Assembly: GCF_014635885.1 (NCBI RefSeq)
Contig: NZ_BMDR01000004.1
Location: 248,001-312,000, forward strand
Reading direction: 5' to 3'
DNA length: 64,000 nt
Source of the DNA: Acinetobacter vivianii
GTDB lineage: Bacteria > Pseudomonadota > Gammaproteobacteria > Pseudomonadales > Moraxellaceae
Shown here: in pieces, positions 10,955 to 19,627 of the stretch
How the letters are laid out: each line of letters begins with the position of its first letter
How positions within the stretch are numbered: the first letter of the stretch is position 1
The notes under the pieces: model-generated
Told to the model about the DNA's origin: nothing
What the model saw: the letters and a program-made list of their open reading frames with translations, nothing else
Database searches by the model: none
Position numbers and translations under genes: made by a program

Positions 10955-10987
10955 AGCAGCGTTCGCTTGAAAATTTAGGGGAATTAT

Positions 10988-11026
10988 AAAATAAAAAAGC
11001 ATTCATACCCAAGAGCATGAATGCTT
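10988..11026 (-). terminator. Intrinsic terminator of the carboxypeptidase gene
   Basis: AAGCATTCAT (10997-11006) pairs with ATGAATGCTT (11017-11026). On the minus strand the stem is followed by TTTTTATTTT, just after the dacC stop codon. Confidence 0.85.
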
Positions 11027-11045
11027 AATCTAACGCTTCTAAAAT

Positions 11046-12194
11046 TTAGAACAAGTTGCTAAAGAACATTTTGATATGGTCAATCATGCGCGCGAAGAAA
11101 CCAGCTTCTTCAACAGGTTTTAATGCAACCAGAGGTTTTTCAGCAATCACTTTACCATCAAGGCTTGCAACCAGTTTACCTACAACTTGACCTTTTGCTA
11201 AAGGTGCATTGAGTTTAGGTTGAACCACAAGCTGAGTTTTGATTTTGTCTGCTTGGCCTTTAGGCATGGTCACATTGAAGTTTTCTGCTAAACCAATTTG
11301 AACATCGTCTTGTTTACCAAACCATACTTTTGCTTTGGCAAGAACTTGGTTAGCTGGTTGAACATTGGCTGTTTCAAAGTTTGAAAAGCCCCAAGCCAAA
11401 AGTGTACGTGTTTGATTGGCACGTTCATTCATGCTTGGTGTTCCGAAGATCACTGAAATTAAACGCATTGGGCCACGTTTACTTGAAGTGGTTAAGCAGA
11501 AACCCGCTTCATTGGTGTGACCTGTTTTTAAACCATCAACACTTGGGTCAGTATAAAGCAGGGCATTACGGTTGCCTTGCTTGATGCCATTAAAAGCAAA
11601 TTCTTTTTCTGAATAAATTGGATAGTATTTAGAACTGTCTTTAATGATGTGCTGTGCAAGGATTGCCATATCTTTGGCTGTTGAATAATGACCTTCAGCT
11701 GGCATACCTGTTGAGTTGATAAAATGAGTATTCACCATACCAACACGCTTTGCTTCTTGGTTCATCATATGAGCAAAGGTACCTTCATTGCCCGCGATAT
11801 GTTCAGCCATTGCTTTAGAAGCATCATTACCTGACTGGATGATAATCCCACGTAACATTTCTAAAACGGTTGCAGTGCCATTTAATGGAACATACATACA
11901 TGATTCAGAGCTGCTACCACGACACCACGCAGATTCGTTCATGCGTACCTGTTCGTTTTCAGTCAATTCACCCTTTAAAAGTTTCTGCTCAATGATGTAG
12001 CTTGTCATCATTTTTGTCATTGAAGCAGGTGCAAGTTTTTCATTTTCGTTTTTGGCAGCGAGAATCTGTCCAGTCTCGTAATCCATTAATACGTAGGATT
12101 TATTATTTAATTCTGGTGGAGCGGATAGGACAGTTGCTGCATATGAAAAGCTTGGCAAAAGTAATAATGCAGCAAGAGCGCTTTTGTGTGTCAT
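11046..12194 (-). CDS. dacC: D-alanyl-D-alanine carboxypeptidase, PBP5/6 type
   Basis: This 382-residue periplasmic penicillin-binding protein trims the terminal D-Ala of peptidoglycan pentapeptides. Visible elements are a signal peptide (about residues 1-19, ending FSYA), the catalytic SMTK (Ser58-Lys61), the SGN motif (about 121-123), the DGLKTGH box, and a C-terminal amphipathic helix (FFARMIDHIKMFFSNLF) that anchors it to the inner membrane. I chose the start at 12194 because the signal peptide begins there; an ATG 20 codons earlier gives an unlikely N-terminus. dacA would be an equally acceptable symbol. Confidence 0.92.
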   Translation of the reverse strand: MTHKSALAALLLLPSFSYAATVLSAPPELNNKSYVLMDYETGQILAAKNENEKLAPASMTKMMTSYIIEQKLLKGELTENEQVRMNESAWCRGSSSESCMYVPLNGTATVLEMLRGIIIQSGNDASKAMAEHIAGNEGTFAHMMNQEAKRVGMVNTHFINSTGMPAEGHYSTAKDMAILAQHIIKDSSKYYPIYSEKEFAFNGIKQGNRNALLYTDPSVDGLKTGHTNEAGFCLTTSSKRGPMRLISVIFGTPSMNERANQTRTLLAWGFSNFETANVQPANQVLAKAKVWFGKQDDVQIGLAENFNVTMPKGQADKIKTQLVVQPKLNAPLAKGQVVGKLVASLDGKVIAEKPLVALKPVEEAGFFARMIDHIKMFFSNLF

Positions 12195-12250
12195 TCTAGG
12201 TGGTTCCAATATCTTGTATGAAGCAGACGAGCCTAGCATTTTAGGATAAA

Positions 12251-12286
12251 GCAAAGCCGACTTCTACGGGGGAAATCGGCTTTTTC
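12251..12286. terminator. Terminator-like hairpin between two leftward genes
   Basis: AAAGCCGA (12253-12260) and TCGGCTTT (12277-12284) form a stem with a T run on the plus side. On the minus strand, where the neighbouring gene ends, the T tract is weaker (CTTTGCTTT), so the working direction is uncertain. Confidence 0.55.
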
Positions 12287-12321
12287 ATACAGTATTGTAA
12301 CCTGAACCTTAATTGTTCATC

Positions 12322-12726
12322 TTATTTGGAATAATAATTACGGACATCATCACAAATTTGACGGTTATCACTGTCAGATGCTGCTTTTGCATCACTACGT
12401 GCTTCTTTTAAAGCCTCTTTAAAATCTTGGCCTTTTACACGTTTATTTAAAGTTTCAACTGCTTTCGGGTCATTATTTAAATAAGCTTTAACCAGATTGT
12501 CATAGGCTTTGTTAAATTTTAAATCTTTGCCAATCAGGCTTGGGCAAATTTCAGAGAGAACATAGATCGCTGCAAGCTCTTGCTTGGTTACGCTATCAGA
12601 AGTTGGAGTCACTTCAATCTTTTCTGCATCCGTAGATTTTTTATCTGCCGCAAATGCTGTAGGAGCTAAAGCGCTAGAAGCGATGAGAAATGATAAACCT
12701 AGTGTTTTAAAAACATTTTTCTTCAT
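12322..12726 (-). CDS. Small secreted protein, paralogue of the one at 13515
   Basis: This 134-residue protein has a clear signal peptide (MKKNVFKTLG to about AFAADKK). The mature part has two cysteines (EICPSLIGK and RQICDDV) likely to form a disulfide in the periplasm. The ICPSLIGKDLKF stretch is conserved in the paralogue at 13515-13889 (MCPALIGKNAKF), as is the C-terminal ICDDV/VCEEV. It resembles proteins annotated in Moraxellaceae as the MCR_0457 family; I give that name from memory. Function is unknown. Confidence 0.7.
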   Translation of the reverse strand: MKKNVFKTLGLSFLIASSALAPTAFAADKKSTDAEKIEVTPTSDSVTKQELAAIYVLSEICPSLIGKDLKFNKAYDNLVKAYLNNDPKAVETLNKRVKGQDFKEALKEARSDAKAASDSDNRQICDDVRNYYSK

Positions 12727-13054
12727 AAGAAATCAAACTCAGAACAAGACTTAAAGAATTTGAATAACTTATAGCATAGACGCAGGTAAAAAATTGTATG
12801 TTTGCTGTAGGAAACGTGGAGAAAGTGTGGGTTTAAATTTTCAGAATTGAAAATTCTTCAATAGATTTAAGCGATTTTCTCCTGCCGTATTCGTCCTGCT
12901 TTCGCTGTGAGTGGAGGCTGGCATAAGTTCACTTGACATCCTGTATAGACTTAAACAAGATTAAAAAATAGCCATTAAGAAGTGAGGTGGAAAATTAAAA
13001 ATGATGAGAAGGAATTGATAAAGAAAACAAGAGATTAATGTAAGGAGTAAGAGA
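12727..13054. other. Intergenic region with possible promoter for the VOC gene
   Basis: A consensus -35 TTGACA lies at 12933-12938, but the matching -10 (CAAGAT, 12956-12961, 17-base spacing) is poor. TAAGGAGTAAGAGA before the ATG at 13055 provides a strong Shine-Dalgarno. Nothing else is recognised. Confidence 0.4.
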
Positions 13055-13414
13055 ATGAATAGATTTAATGGTGGTGTTGATATCGCATTAAAGCTTCCAC
13101 CTCATCAATTTGAAGCGACGGTTGCATTTTATCGGGATGTGATTGGTCTTAAACAGATTACAGAAAAAGAACCTGATATTGGTTTTGAATTCGGGCCAGT
13201 CAAACTGTGGATCGCCGCCGTGCCAGAGATGAGTCAGGCAGAACTTTGGCTTGAACTATTTACGGATGATTTTACTGAGGCAGCTCAATATCTAAATGAA
13301 GCGGGTGTTGTGCGTTGTGATGCGATTGAGCCTTTGCCCGAAGGTTTTAAGGGTGGATGGATTACCAGCCCTGCAAATATTATTCATATGGTTCGCGAGC
13401 CAGATGCGTGGTAA
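13055..13414 (+). CDS. VOC-superfamily (glyoxalase-like) protein
   Basis: This 119-residue single-domain protein has the beta-alpha-beta-beta-beta pattern of the vicinal oxygen chelate fold, with a typical FEATVAFYRDVIGLKQITE start and a C-terminal SPANIIHMVREP strand. Substrate is unknown; members include dioxygenases, resistance proteins and epimerases. It is inserted between two paralogous secreted-protein genes that read the other way. A strong Shine-Dalgarno (AAGGAG) supports the start. Confidence 0.7.
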   Translation: MNRFNGGVDIALKLPPHQFEATVAFYRDVIGLKQITEKEPDIGFEFGPVKLWIAAVPEMSQAELWLELFTDDFTEAAQYLNEAGVVRCDAIEPLPEGFKGGWITSPANIIHMVREPDAW

Positions 13415-13461
13415 TTGCTGTAGCGATATAAGGATATGATGTGGATGATGAAATGGAGAAG

Positions 13462-13496
13462 GTGTGGTTTTAAACAATCTAGATTTAAAACCACAC
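13462..13496. terminator. Perfect 13-bp hairpin between convergent genes
   Basis: GTGTGGTTTTAAA (13462-13474) pairs perfectly with 13484-13496. It sits between the VOC gene and the convergent secreted-protein gene, so it probably ends both transcripts, although no strong T run follows. Confidence 0.55.
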
Positions 13497-13514
13497 TGAT
13501 ATTCTAAAGTGTGA

Positions 13515-13889
13515 TTAACCTTCGAAATTCAATACTTCTTCACATACAGCTTTTTGCTCAGCCTTGTCGACTTCAGTTGCCGCTTCATGGGCATCCTTCA
13601 ACAAACTTTTAAATTCAGCATCTTTTTGCAAACTCTCAAGCGAAGCTGATTTGTCAGAATAGTTACTTAAATAAGTTCCGACCATTTTTTTGATGTTTTG
13701 ATCAAATTTGGCATTTTTACCAATCAGAGCTGGACACATCTCAATCAGTACTTGTGCATTGGCAATATCATCTTTAATCAGTGCATCTGCTTCTTTAACT
13801 GAAACCGCTTCATCTGCAAATACAGCAGGTGCTGTAAAAAGCGTGAAACTCACCCCAAAAACTTTAAGAAAATTAGATAAATGTCTCAT
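13515..13889 (-). CDS. Small secreted protein, paralogue of the one at 12322
   Basis: This 124-residue protein has a signal peptide (about residues 1-25, ending AVFADEA). It shares with the protein at 12322-12726 the MCPALIGKNAKF block and the C-terminal VCEEV cysteine, and a similar helical mature region. The two probably arose by duplication. Function is unknown; the same tentative MCR_0457-type label applies. It is divergent from surE with about 100 bases between starts. Confidence 0.7.
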   Translation of the reverse strand: MRHLSNFLKVFGVSFTLFTAPAVFADEAVSVKEADALIKDDIANAQVLIEMCPALIGKNAKFDQNIKKMVGTYLSNYSDKSASLESLQKDAEFKSLLKDAHEAATEVDKAEQKAVCEEVLNFEG

Positions 13890-13991
13890 GGCTGCGTAAA
13901 TTTTTAATACTAAGAAGCCATAAATATATATAATTCAAAGAATAATTCAATTGAAAAAACTGCTTAGTAACATTGAAGAGAATTGATTTTA

Positions 13992-14762
13992 GTGAATATT
14001 TTGATAGCAAACGATGACGGTGTGTTCGCACCTGGCCTACAGGCTTTGGCTCAAGCATTAAAACCTTTAGGTCGTGTGGTTGTGGTTGCGCCTGAAAGTG
14101 AACGTAGTGGTTATTCAAGTGCATTAACGCTGGACCGTCCTTTACGTCCTGTTCAAATATCTGAAGATGTCTGGGCGGTAAATGGCACACCAGCAGATTG
14201 TGTTTATTTGTCCATGAATGGCTTATTTGATTTTGAATTTGATCTGGTGGTCAGCGGAATCAATAGTGGAGCAAATTTGGGCGATGATGTTTTATATTCA
14301 GGGACTGTTGGTGCAGCTTTTGAAGGGCGTTTAATGAAACACCCTGCGATTGCAGTATCTTTGGCGGGTGCGAATGTGCGTGCATACGAGCATCCAGAAC
14401 ATTATGCAAAAGCAGCACAATGGGTACATGACTTTATTGCCAAAGGTTTACCAATTTTACCGCCGCGCCATATTTTTAATATTAATATTCCAGATGTTGA
14501 GCAGATTCAGGGTGCTCAAGTAACTTATCAAGGGCGCAGGGCACAATCGAAACCGATCAGCAGCCATGTTGACCCGCGTGGACGTCAGGTGTACTGGATT
14601 GGACTGGCAGGTGAAGCGGTGACAGATCCGCAGCCTGTCTCGGATTTTATTCAGTCAGACTTCTTTGCTGTGTCAAATGGTTATGTCAGTATTACCCCAA
14701 TCCAGATGGATGCAACCAACTACACGGTGCTGGAAAATTTACATGCTCATGTAAATGGATAA
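13992..14762 (+). CDS. surE: 5'/3'-nucleotidase SurE
   Basis: This 256-residue enzyme hydrolyses nucleoside monophosphates in the cytoplasm. The metal-binding start [14 protein letters not shown] is diagnostic, as are [26 protein letters not shown] and [22 protein letters not shown] chose GTG at 13992 because it places the NILIANDDG motif at the very N-terminus; a TTG three codons earlier is possible. GAAGAG lies about 11 bases upstream. surE followed by nlpD is a classical gammaproteobacterial order; pcm is missing between them. Confidence 0.94.
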   Translation: MNILIANDDGVFAPGLQALAQALKPLGRVVVVAPESERSGYSSALTLDRPLRPVQISEDVWAVNGTPADCVYLSMNGLFDFEFDLVVSGINSGANLGDDVLYSGTVGAAFEGRLMKHPAIAVSLAGANVRAYEHPEHYAKAAQWVHDFIAKGLPILPPRHIFNINIPDVEQIQGAQVTYQGRRAQSKPISSHVDPRGRQVYWIGLAGEAVTDPQPVSDFIQSDFFAVSNGYVSITPIQMDATNYTVLENLHAHVNG

Positions 14763-14793
14763 TGGTGTGAATGTTATAACTTTGTGAATAAAG

Positions 14794-14825
14794 AAAGTGA
14801 GAACTCGTTTTTTCTCACTTTTTTG
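14794..14825 (+). terminator. Intrinsic terminator after surE
   Basis: AAGTGAGAA (14795-14803) and TTCTCACTT (14812-14820) form a 9-bp stem followed by a run of T. It may be partial, as nlpD follows closely. Confidence 0.75.
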
Positions 14826-14859
14826 ATACTCTTAGCGCAAATAAATTGAGGTTTTTTCG

Positions 14860-15702
14860 ATGAGGGCGAAGATGCACTTAAACCATGTCTCGGTTTTTCT
14901 ATCACAGAAAATGATTAAAACAATCGTTTTGTCTATGGCGGTTGCGACAGTGGCAGTTATGACAGGGTGTGCATCAAAACCGCAAGTCAATGGTGGAGCA
15001 CGTCATACGATGCCAGCACCAAACTATTACACGGTGCGTTCAGGTGATACCTTAAGCGGGATCTCAAATCGTTATGGTTTGAACTATCTTAATGTTGCCG
15101 CACTAAATGATATCGCACCGCCTTATCGTATTTATGTCAATCAATCATTGCGTTTAAAAGGTTCAGTTGCTCAGCGCACCACATCAACGCAAGCGATGGC
15201 GCAAACAGCTCCAATCCAGCGTCAAAGTATTAATTTACCAACTCAGCAACCTGTAGCGCCAAAACCACAACCGGTTGTACCTCGTCCTGTCGTGCCAGCG
15301 GTTCCAGTGAATCCGTCATCTTCGACTGTCGCATCAAGCCTGCGTTGGGTTAAACCATCGAATGGTGCTATGATTCAAACTTTCAATCTGGCGAGTAATG
15401 TAAAAGGTACACGCTATGGTGGTAATGTTGGCGATCCAATTTTTGCTGCTGCAAATGGGCAGGTGGTCTATGCGGCTGACGGCCTAAAAGAATATGGTAA
15501 TCTAGTATTGGTGAAACATATTGATGGCTATATCACAGCTTATGCACACAACAGCAAAATGCTGGTGAAAAGTGGTGATAATGTGACAGCTGGCCAGAAA
15601 ATTGCAGAAATGGGGTCTTCTGGCGCATCACAAGTCATGTTGGAATTCCAAGTTCGCCTAGATGGCAAACCTGTGAACCCAAGCACAGTTTTACCAAATT
15701 AA
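14860..15702 (+). CDS. nlpD: NlpD-like lipoprotein, LysM plus degenerate M23 domain
   Basis: This 280-residue outer-membrane lipoprotein has a hydrophobic signal with lipobox VMTGC (Cys37). A LysM peptidoglycan-binding domain runs from YYTVRSGDTLSGISNRYG (about residues 55-100). A proline-rich linker and a C-terminal LytM/M23 domain (about 180-275) follow. The catalytic HxH of active M23 peptidases is replaced by EFQV, so this should be a non-enzymatic activator of cell-wall amidases in daughter-cell separation, as for E. coli NlpD. The start at 14860 has GAGG upstream; a Met at residue 18 is an alternative. Confidence 0.88.
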   Translation: MRAKMHLNHVSVFLSQKMIKTIVLSMAVATVAVMTGCASKPQVNGGARHTMPAPNYYTVRSGDTLSGISNRYGLNYLNVAALNDIAPPYRIYVNQSLRLKGSVAQRTTSTQAMAQTAPIQRQSINLPTQQPVAPKPQPVVPRPVVPAVPVNPSSSTVASSLRWVKPSNGAMIQTFNLASNVKGTRYGGNVGDPIFAAANGQVVYAADGLKEYGNLVLVKHIDGYITAYAHNSKMLVKSGDNVTAGQKIAEMGSSGASQVMLEFQVRLDGKPVNPSTVLPN

Positions 15703-15707
15703 CTAAA

Positions 15708-15763
15708 GATTATTAATAAACTTTCAATAATTTATTAATAATCCCCCTAGTCTAAAAATAGAC
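15708..15763. repeat. AT-rich inverted repeats upstream of the LysR gene
   Basis: GATTATTAATAAA (15708-15720) pairs perfectly with 15731-15743 across 10 bases. GTCTA/TAGAC (15750-15754, 15759-15763) follows. They could form an nlpD terminator without a T run, or be binding sites for the adjacent LysR regulator. Confidence 0.4.
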
Positions 15764-15838
15764 TTCCTTGTATACTTAATTTGATTGCTTTCATTAGAAC
15801 AATAAGCATATTAATAAATTAAGTTGAGAGGGAAGTCT

Positions 15839-16768
15839 ATGCTAGATCAATTGCGTGCAATGGGGGTCTTTGCTTGCGTTGTAGAAAAAAGTTCTTTTAG
15901 TGGTGCAGCAAGGGAACTCGGAATTACAACCAGTGCGGTTAGCCAACAAATCCGTTCTTTAGAACAAGAAATGGATGTGACCCTACTTCATCGTTCAACC
16001 CGAAAACTCAGTCTTACAGAAGCTGGACAGGCTTTTTTCCTCAGTTGTCAGGAAATGTTGGCTGCGGCTGAACGGGGCAAAATCCGTATTAATGAATTAC
16101 GTGATGATCTGGTTGGAGATCTGCGTATTGCCACCACACCTGAATTGGGTGCATTACACGTCATTCCTGCATTGTCTCACTGGATGTCGGCGCATAAAGG
16201 GTTGGCGATTCATTTTGAAGCAGACCATCGTTATATTGACCTGATCGAAGAGCGTATTGATATTGCGATTCGAATGAGCTTGAAGATGGAAGATCAGCAA
16301 TTGTCTGCTGTGCCTTTGGCACGTGTAGATCAGGTTCTGGTTGCATCTCCAAGTTATCTGAATCAGGCACAACCGATTACCCGCCCTGAAGACTTACGTC
16401 ATCATGAGCTGCTTCCAATTACTTTAATGCAAAACTATCAGCATTTTACATTCCGTCACGGTATTAGCGGGGATGTAGTCAATGTGGATATGAAAACCCG
16501 TTTAGGCACCAATAATGTTTTTGTTGCCAAAGCGTTATGTCAGCAAGGACATGGTTTGGCGCGTATTCTCTATATGGATATTCAAAAAGAGCTGATCAAT
16601 GGGTCTTTGGTTGAGGTTCTGCCAGATTGGCAACTACCAGCTTATACCTTGCATGCTTTAACGTCTAAACGTGAACAATATCCAATGAAGGTTCATCGTT
16701 GTATTGATGCCTTGAAGCAATATTTTGCCCAGTTACCTGGTGGACGCTCCTTGCAGGGTGTCGCCTAA
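15839..16768 (+). CDS. LysR-family transcriptional regulator
   Basis: This 309-residue protein has an N-terminal winged helix (FACVVEKSSFSGAARELGIT, about residues 10-29, then AVSQQIRSLEQEMDVTLLHR) and a C-terminal periplasmic-binding-like effector domain. It resembles the CrgA/AaeR-type subgroup. ATG 15839 follows GAGAGGGAAG; the upstream in-frame TTG is not needed. The gene stands alone, with no divergent partner on the left except nlpD reading the same way, so its target is unknown. Confidence 0.82.
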   Translation: MLDQLRAMGVFACVVEKSSFSGAARELGITTSAVSQQIRSLEQEMDVTLLHRSTRKLSLTEAGQAFFLSCQEMLAAAERGKIRINELRDDLVGDLRIATTPELGALHVIPALSHWMSAHKGLAIHFEADHRYIDLIEERIDIAIRMSLKMEDQQLSAVPLARVDQVLVASPSYLNQAQPITRPEDLRHHELLPITLMQNYQHFTFRHGISGDVVNVDMKTRLGTNNVFVAKALCQQGHGLARILYMDIQKELINGSLVEVLPDWQLPAYTLHALTSKREQYPMKVHRCIDALKQYFAQLPGGRSLQGVA

Positions 16769-16770
16769 GT

Positions 16771-16805
16771 AAAAAGGCCATGTTCCGAAGAACATGGCCT
16801 TTTTA
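16771..16805. terminator. Bidirectional terminator between LysR and LonH-type genes
   Basis: A perfect 15-bp stem (16771-16785 with 16791-16805 and a CGAA-type loop) is flanked by A and T runs, suiting both convergent genes. Confidence 0.9.
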
Positions 16806-16806
16806 C

Positions 16807-19443
16807 TTATTTGCTTTTCTTTTTACTCATCGATTTTAGCGTTTTCGCTTCAGCAGTGTTTTCTTCACTTGCTTTGGCTTTTGCTTCCACCTCATCTTTT
16901 TTGGCTTTTTTACGCTTTTTCTTTTTCTTTGGTTCGTCCTCTTCAACCGCTTCGCCGTCTTCGATTGCTTGCCAGTACTCAAGTTGTTCCATCACTGCAG
17001 CATAAATCGAGTTTTTGCTGTAGCGACCTTTTTTATCCAGCGTACCGACTGGGCGTGCCATCAAAATTTCTAAAGCTTGATCAATGGTGTCAATCGCGTG
17101 AACATGGAACAGTCCCGCTTTGACCGCTTCACTGACATCCTGACGTAGCATTAGGTGTTGCATGTTTTGACGCGGAATAATCACACCTTGTTTGCCAGTT
17201 AGACCTTGCAATTTGCAGGCATCATAGAAGCCTTCAATTTTGGCATTGACCCCACCAATCGGCTGAACTTGACCCAACTGGTTCATCGAACCTGTGATTG
17301 CCCAAGATTGATCAATCGGGATCTGGCAGATTGCGGAGATCAGTGCAGACAATTCTGCAACTGTCGCACTATCACCATCGACCTGACCATAGCTTTGTTC
17401 AAAAGCTAATGCGGCAGAGAAGTGCAGGATTTGTTCACGACCAAAATGTGCTTTCAGGAAGCTCGACATCAACAACACACCTTTGGCATGTAGAGAGCCG
17501 CCGAGTTCTACGCTACGCTCAATATCTAGAATATCACCGCCACCCTGATAAACAGATGCAGTGAGACGAGAAGGCAAACCAAACTCGACATCAGCATAAT
17601 GAATCACCGAGAGGGCATTGATTTGTCCTAGACGATGTCCAGAGGTTTCAATCAATTGTGTGCCACGAGATAGATCCTGCCAGTAGAGTTCACGTAAATA
17701 GCCTAAGCGATATTGGCGGTGATGCAATGCCTGATTGACATGCTCATCGGTCACAATCTTGTCACCTGCTTTAAATGCATGGTGATGTGCTTCGCGAATT
17801 AAATCACCCAGCGTAGAGGCATGCAAAGAGAGTGAGCTTTGGTCTTCAGCCTGACGACTTGAATCCGTCAGTAACGCTGCAAGTGCCGAGCGATCAAAAG
17901 GCAATAGTTTGTCGGCTTGTACATAATCCGCAATCAGCTGCATATATGCCTGCTCATTACTGTCATTACGTTGTAATGTATCTGTAAAGTCAGCTCGAAT
18001 TTTAAAAACACTACCGAGTTCAGGCTCAACCTCTAAAATTTCATAGTAAATTTCAGGTTCTGCTAATAAAACTACTTTAATATCAAGGGGGACTGAAGCA
18101 GGTTCTATAGAAATGCTACCTGTTAGGGTCAACATGTGTTCTAGTGAAGACAGTTTGAGTTGACCAGATTTTAATGCGCGCTTCAAACCTTGCCATGCAT
18201 AAGGCTGCTCAAGCAGTTGCTCTGCTTCCAGCATTAAAAAGCCACCATTGGCCTGATGTAATGAACCTGGACGAATCAAGGTAAAATCAGTGGTAATGGT
18301 GCCGTTATGGGTTAGTTGCTCAACATGGCCTAACAGGTTGTAGTGTGTTGGGAAGTCTTCAAAAATGACTGGCGCACCGCTGTTCGGTTTATTCGATACG
18401 ATGACATTGGCTTGGTAGCGTGATGGAACACGGTTGAATAAAGCTGGGGTAAAGTCATCCTCTTCTTGTTCAAGAATGAGCTCAACATTGTCAATAATGT
18501 CTTCTGCATAATGCTTTAAATATAAATCTAGACCTGTAACGTCTTTATTTTTATTTAAAATCGATTCTACCCGAGGCGTGACCACTTGCGTTGCGATATC
18601 TCGATTTAGACTTGAAACCTGATCGCGTGCATCATCTTCCAGATCACCGAGATGTAATCCGAGGCGCTCAAGTTTCTTCTCCATATAGCGAATATTTGAG
18701 GTGATTTCAGCACGCTCTTTGCTATTCAGGGTATTCAGGTCACTCTGCGTCAACTCATGATATTCATTATCTTTGAGTTGCATCGGAATAAAGACATGTT
18801 TGTCATTACGCGAAATCAGTTTTAAATCGAGTTCTTCACCTTCTTTGGTGAGTTCGACCAGTGCCTGCTGTTGGACATCACCTGTAGCCTGACGAATACG
18901 TTCAATGCGGTTGTGATAACTTTCGGCACTAAAGCGGCGTTCTAATTGTTTAAGAATAATTTGCCATGTTTGCTGTAAGGCATTCTGGAATTTAACGCCT
19001 TGTCCTGCTGGAAAGCGTAAAGCAATCGGTTGACGCGGATTTTTAAAATTATTGAGATATACCCAGTCGTCTGGGGTTGGCATGGTTTTGGCGTGTTGTT
19101 GTAGTAAACGCTTGATCATGGTGCGCTTACCCAGTCCAGCTGTCCCCACAGCAAAAATATTATAGCCAGAATAAGGCAGGGCAATACCCGCCTCAACCGA
19201 AGCGCGTGCGCGATCTTGTCCTAAGAAGTTATTAAGCGGCTTGATTCGTTTGGTTGAACTTGGTATTTCCGCTAAATCTGGAATATGTGTGAGTTGGTCT
19301 GCACGTAGTGCTGTTTTAATCAGTGTTGGTTGTATGTCCGTCTGCTCAAAAGCGCTTGGAAATGAATTGATCTTCGCTGTAATCGTGTTTGTTGGTGTTA
19401 AAGATAAAGTTGTTGCAGTCATTTGATCAAGTTTTTGGGTCAC
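16807..19443 (-). CDS. Lon-related ATP-dependent protease (LonH/YcbZ type)
   Basis: This 878-residue protein has a Walker A-like GTAGLGKRT near residue 100, a coiled middle region and a C-terminal S16 protease domain. The Ser-Lys dyad is visible as GDSATVAE (Ser692) and GGVNAKIEGF (Lys735). After residue 835 comes a highly charged Lys/Glu/Ala tail (KKKKKRKKAKK), unusual for the family and perhaps a nucleic-acid contact. Family members are annotated as putative Lon-like proteases; substrates are unknown. It is longer than E. coli YcbZ but similar to pseudomonad homologues. Confidence 0.85.
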   Translation of the reverse strand: MTQKLDQMTATTLSLTPTNTITAKINSFPSAFEQTDIQPTLIKTALRADQLTHIPDLAEIPSSTKRIKPLNNFLGQDRARASVEAGIALPYSGYNIFAVGTAGLGKRTMIKRLLQQHAKTMPTPDDWVYLNNFKNPRQPIALRFPAGQGVKFQNALQQTWQIILKQLERRFSAESYHNRIERIRQATGDVQQQALVELTKEGEELDLKLISRNDKHVFIPMQLKDNEYHELTQSDLNTLNSKERAEITSNIRYMEKKLERLGLHLGDLEDDARDQVSSLNRDIATQVVTPRVESILNKNKDVTGLDLYLKHYAEDIIDNVELILEQEEDDFTPALFNRVPSRYQANVIVSNKPNSGAPVIFEDFPTHYNLLGHVEQLTHNGTITTDFTLIRPGSLHQANGGFLMLEAEQLLEQPYAWQGLKRALKSGQLKLSSLEHMLTLTGSISIEPASVPLDIKVVLLAEPEIYYEILEVEPELGSVFKIRADFTDTLQRNDSNEQAYMQLIADYVQADKLLPFDRSALAALLTDSSRQAEDQSSLSLHASTLGDLIREAHHHAFKAGDKIVTDEHVNQALHHRQYRLGYLRELYWQDLSRGTQLIETSGHRLGQINALSVIHYADVEFGLPSRLTASVYQGGGDILDIERSVELGGSLHAKGVLLMSSFLKAHFGREQILHFSAALAFEQSYGQVDGDSATVAELSALISAICQIPIDQSWAITGSMNQLGQVQPIGGVNAKIEGFYDACKLQGLTGKQGVIIPRQNMQHLMLRQDVSEAVKAGLFHVHAIDTIDQALEILMARPVGTLDKKGRYSKNSIYAAVMEQLEYWQAIEDGEAVEEDEPKKKKKRKKAKKDEVEAKAKASEENTAEAKTLKSMSKKKSK

Positions 19444-19627
19444 TGTTGCTATCCAACAAATAAACGTAAGTTGAGTAATTAAAGGTATACAGTTTTGGAC
19501 CTAAAGATCAAGCGAACTTGTGTTTTTTATCGACAAAACAAAAGAATGATTGCATAAAGCAACTTGCAAGCAAGAGCAAGAAACGATTGAATAAGCACAT
19601 TTATAGATTATTGGAAAATAATAACCA

